A stretch of DNA of 8,701 nucleotides, from the NCBI GenBank assembly GCA_030653405.1, contig JAURZO010000065.1:1-8701 (forward strand), read 5' to 3'. A program made the translations under genes and the position numbers. The stretch is from Zwartia sp. (GTDB taxonomy: Bacteria; Pseudomonadota; Gammaproteobacteria; Burkholderiales; Burkholderiaceae_B). The notes under the pieces were generated by a model. The model was not told where the DNA came from. It worked only from the letters and a program-made list of their open reading frames with translations, and did no database searches. Every line of letters begins with the position of its first letter. The stretch's first letter is position 1. This document shows, one piece after another, positions 6,385-8,701 of this stretch.

Positions 6385-8294
6385 AGGGGCTCGCGACTCT
6401 TGGCACATTTAGAGGCACTCTACTGACCGTATGGGTCCTCTTGCAAATCCTGATACTAGGCCTCATTGCCTTGTTCAGCAGCCATGTCACCACAAAAAAT
6501 CTGAACGATAACTTAACGTATCAGATTGAGCAGCTCACCCCACTCCTAAATACCGCGCTAACAACTCCGATTCTGCAGAGGGATTATGCGAGCGTTATTT
6601 CTATCGCTACAGAATTTGCAGCAGCCGGAAACATCGCAAAGATTTCTGTTTTTGACGCTGATAAAAAACTGATCACGAGTGCAGAAAATCCTGATATCGA
6701 TCAACGCACACTGAGTCACGCATCCACCTTAGTCGACATACCGCTCGCCTTTAATCAAATTAAATTAGGTCGCGCTGAAGTTTGGGTATCCAAAAATAGA
6801 CTCATCAAAACGCAGCAAGAAATCGTCACGATTATGGTTGTCATTTTCGGGGGGGCACTTTTACTTTTTGTAGTCCTTGCTTATTACCTAAGTAAAAGCA
6901 TCACGACTCCCATCACAGACCTTGTCTCGCGCGTTAAAAACATCAGTAAAAAAGACTTTAAATTCGATCATCAGAGCAACCGAAAAGACGAAATTGGCGA
7001 CTTGGAATCGGCATTTCATGAAATGTCCGTTGAGATCACAAGCAAGATCAATGATCTCAACCTGCTCAACGCCGATCTCGAACAACGTGTCGCGTCCCGA
7101 ACGCTAGAGTTACGACACGTGGCAGACCAGTTAGCCCAGCAAGTTGACCGGCTCGCCCTTCTCGCAGCAGTCGCGGATAACTCACACTTTGCCATCTCTA
7201 TTATTAATGCCTCCAGCGAGGCTTACGAGATTATTTATATTAATCCCGCTTTTACAAACATCACGGGTTACACAAAAGAAGAGTCCATTGGCAGAAAATG
7301 TCGGGTCTTTGATAACGGCATCGATGACATCAATGCGATGAAGATCGTGAATGAAGCGATCTCAAATCATTCGTTTTGCACGGTAGAGTTTCATGATCGC
7401 AGGAAAAATGGCGAGCCGTTCTGGAATCGACTCGCGCTATTTCCTGTTGTGATGACAGCCAATTCACCAGAATATTTTGTGATTTACCAAAGTGACATCA
7501 CAAGATATATGACTGCGAATAATGAGCGTGAAATACTGCTTCAACAAATTCAGGAAAATCAAAAGTTTGAATCGCTCGGCATCATGGTCGCGGGTCTCGC
7601 CCATGAAATCAACAATCCCCTTGGTATGTCACTGTCTGCAGCCTCACACCTCTCTCACATGACCGATGGTCTGCGCAGGCTTGAAGTCGGCAGCACGGTC
7701 GATGAGACGTTTATTGATTTTATTGAAGACGAGGCCATCGCCTTAAAAATTATCTTAGATAATCTGACCCGCGCGACAACGCTGATTAATGGCTTTAAAG
7801 AAGTTGCCGCAGACAAATCCATCGATGTTGAAAAACCTATTGTGCTTCACGACTATCTCGAAACGATTAAACAATCACTCATACCTGTTTTAAAAAACAA
7901 GAAATGCGAACTCAACATTGAGGTGGATCCATCCATTAAGTTACAAATCAATCCGGGTGGGATGGGGCAAATTATCAGCAACCTCGTAATCAATGCTACC
8001 GTTCACGCTTTTACTGACCAAGCTAACCGACAAATCTGTATTGAGTCCGCTGTTGATGAAAACAATGTTGTCCTGACTATTTTCGATAACGGCATTGGCT
8101 TTGCTTCAGATGGTATTAAAAAGGCCTTTACACCTTTTTACACGACGCGTCGCTCGGTCGGTGGCACCGGTCTTGGCCTCTACATCTCCAAACAAATCGC
8201 TCTCAATAAACTTGAAGGCGATCTGACCCTTGACCAAGAGTTCTCTGGTGGCGCGAAATTTATTCTTTCAATTCCTCGATCTAAAATGCTTTAA
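6381..8294 (+). CDS. Membrane histidine kinase with HAMP and a degenerate LOV-like PAS domain
   Basis: 637 residues from the ATG that overlaps the preceding stop (ATGA). Order: helix 14-34; periplasmic loop about 37-147; helix 148-169; HAMP about 170-224 (P177, DEIGDLESAF at 203-212); coiled linker 225-257; PAS about 258-373; kinase core 388-632. Kinase motifs: H408 in AHEINNPLG, N-box N534-N538, G1 D569-N570-G571, F-box near 583-587, G2 GGTGLGL 594-600. No receiver domain is attached. From about residue 258 onward it is clearly paralogous to the kinase at 2024-3976, but its N-terminal sensor is unrelated. The PAS domain keeps the LOV cysteine (C307) and N288, N349 and Q370, but has K306 for Asn, D339 for Asn, N324 for Arg and D311 in place of the Gln of NCRFLQ, so flavin photochemistry is doubtful. 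The periplasmic loop is the likely docking face for the co-encoded binding protein (inference). Expected phosphate acceptor: D65 of the HD-GYP regulator. Confidence 0.9.
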   Translation: MKGLATLGTFRGTLLTVWVLLQILILGLIALFSSHVTTKNLNDNLTYQIEQLTPLLNTALTTPILQRDYASVISIATEFAAAGNIAKISVFDADKKLITSAENPDIDQRTLSHASTLVDIPLAFNQIKLGRAEVWVSKNRLIKTQQEIVTIMVVIFGGALLLFVVLAYYLSKSITTPITDLVSRVKNISKKDFKFDHQSNRKDEIGDLESAFHEMSVEITSKINDLNLLNADLEQRVASRTLELRHVADQLAQQVDRLALLAAVADNSHFAISIINASSEAYEIIYINPAFTNITGYTKEESIGRKCRVFDNGIDDINAMKIVNEAISNHSFCTVEFHDRRKNGEPFWNRLALFPVVMTANSPEYFVIYQSDITRYMTANNEREILLQQIQENQKFESLGIMVAGLAHEINNPLGMSLSAASHLSHMTDGLRRLEVGSTVDETFIDFIEDEAIALKIILDNLTRATTLINGFKEVAADKSIDVEKPIVLHDYLETIKQSLIPVLKNKKCELNIEVDPSIKLQINPGGMGQIISNLVINATVHAFTDQANRQICIESAVDENNVVLTIFDNGIGFASDGIKKAFTPFYTTRRSVGGTGLGLYISKQIALNKLEGDLTLDQEFSGGAKFILSIPRSKML

Positions 8295-8321
8295 AGCTTT
8301 CCAATAAAAAAGCACCGTCTA

Positions 8322-8701
8322 ATGAGTATGCAAACCAGGCTTTTTGACTCAACCCAAGCAACCTCACCACTCACTGTCCTGACCAAGGACGGAAATGTTG
8401 ACTATTTCCCTGGCGTATTTGACCAAGACACCTGCTCGGAGTTGTTTACTGTGCTCAAAGACTCTCTGGATTGGCAGACTGATCAGATATTCATGTTTGG
8501 GAAAATGATCACAACCAAGAGAAAAGTCGCGTGGGTTGGCGATGATGGGTGCTCATATACCTACTCAGGCGTAAAAAAACAGCCTCAACCTTGGACGCAT
8601 GAACTGCGACTGATTAAAAGCAGACTCGAGGACATCGCGCATTGGCCCTTCAATTCTTGCCTACTCAATCTTTATCATGACGGCAGTGAGGGTATGGGCT
8701 G
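8322..8701 (+). CDS. AlkB-family 2-oxoglutarate/Fe(II)-dependent dioxygenase (C terminus cut by the window edge)
   Basis: 126 complete residues before the right edge, starting at ATG 8322 (ATG 8328, two codons on, is an alternative); neither has a clear Shine-Dalgarno. Features typical of the ALKBH2/ALKBH3-like branch are an FGK (59-61) before RKVAWVGD (67-74), YTYSG (79-83), PWTHEL (90-95) and NSCLLNLYHDG (111-121), the strand that leads into the iron site. The HxD, distal His and Arg residues that bind Fe(II) and 2-oxoglutarate should follow just past the edge; family length near 200 residues means roughly 75 are missing. These enzymes oxidatively remove methyl groups from 1-methyladenine and 3-methylcytosine in DNA or RNA. 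It begins 27 bases after the kinase stop with no terminator between, so read-through from the signalling operon is possible; a functional link is not shown. Confidence 0.88.
   Translation, partial: MSMQTRLFDSTQATSPLTVLTKDGNVDYFPGVFDQDTCSELFTVLKDSLDWQTDQIFMFGKMITTKRKVAWVGDDGCSYTYSGVKKQPQPWTHELRLIKSRLEDIAHWPFNSCLLNLYHDGSEGMG

Noticed and set aside
5493..8294. Phosphonate uptake operon suggested by the PhnD-like protein.
   Set aside because: No permease, ATPase or C-P lyase gene accompanies it in the window; its direct partner is a histidine kinase.
8285..8321. Possible terminator between the second kinase and the AlkB-family gene.
   Set aside because: The AAAGCTTT symmetry gives a stem far too short and is not followed by a T tract.

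Overview
The window looks like a signal-transduction locus from a proteobacterium, most likely gamma or beta. The evidence is a REC-DUF3369-HD-GYP regulator, a periplasmic c-type heme sensor domain, an AlkB homologue and moderate base composition. I cannot name the genus. There is no RNA gene, insertion sequence, CRISPR array or phage gene. The window contains six protein-coding genes, two of them cut by its edges.

Layout: (1) 1-1576, minus strand, cut at the left edge: an exported NMT1/THI5-type substrate-binding protein fused at its C terminus to a TRIC/UPF0126 membrane channel domain. (2) 1577-2023: a divergent, AT-rich control region with an inverted repeat (1899-1920) followed directly by a perfect 12-bp palindrome (1923-1934). 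(3) 2024-3976, plus: a membrane histidine kinase with a periplasmic Tll0287-like (DUF3365) domain carrying a c-heme CxxCH site, plus a cytoplasmic PAS domain with nearly all LOV blue-light residues, including the photoadduct cysteine. (4) 3978-5492: a response regulator with a DUF3369 region and an intact HD-GYP cyclic-di-GMP phosphodiesterase domain. (5) 5524-6384: a PhnD-like periplasmic binding protein. (6) 6381-8294: a second histidine kinase (periplasmic loop, HAMP, degenerate LOV-like PAS, kinase core), overlapping gene 5 by 4 bp and paralogous to gene 3. (7) 8322-8701, cut at the right edge: an AlkB-family 2-oxoglutarate/Fe(II) dioxygenase.

Proposed logic (inference): two paralogous kinases without receiver domains flank the only response regulator and probably feed the same phosphorelay. 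One would sense light plus periplasmic heme redox or ligand state. The other would sense a small ligand through its own binding protein. The output would be degradation of cyclic-di-GMP. The divergent gene adds a second binding protein attached to a channel rather than to an ABC transporter. No ABC permease or ATPase is present in the window, so both binding proteins may serve as sensors or gates. The SBP-TRIC fusion and the heme+LOV kinase are the most unusual items.
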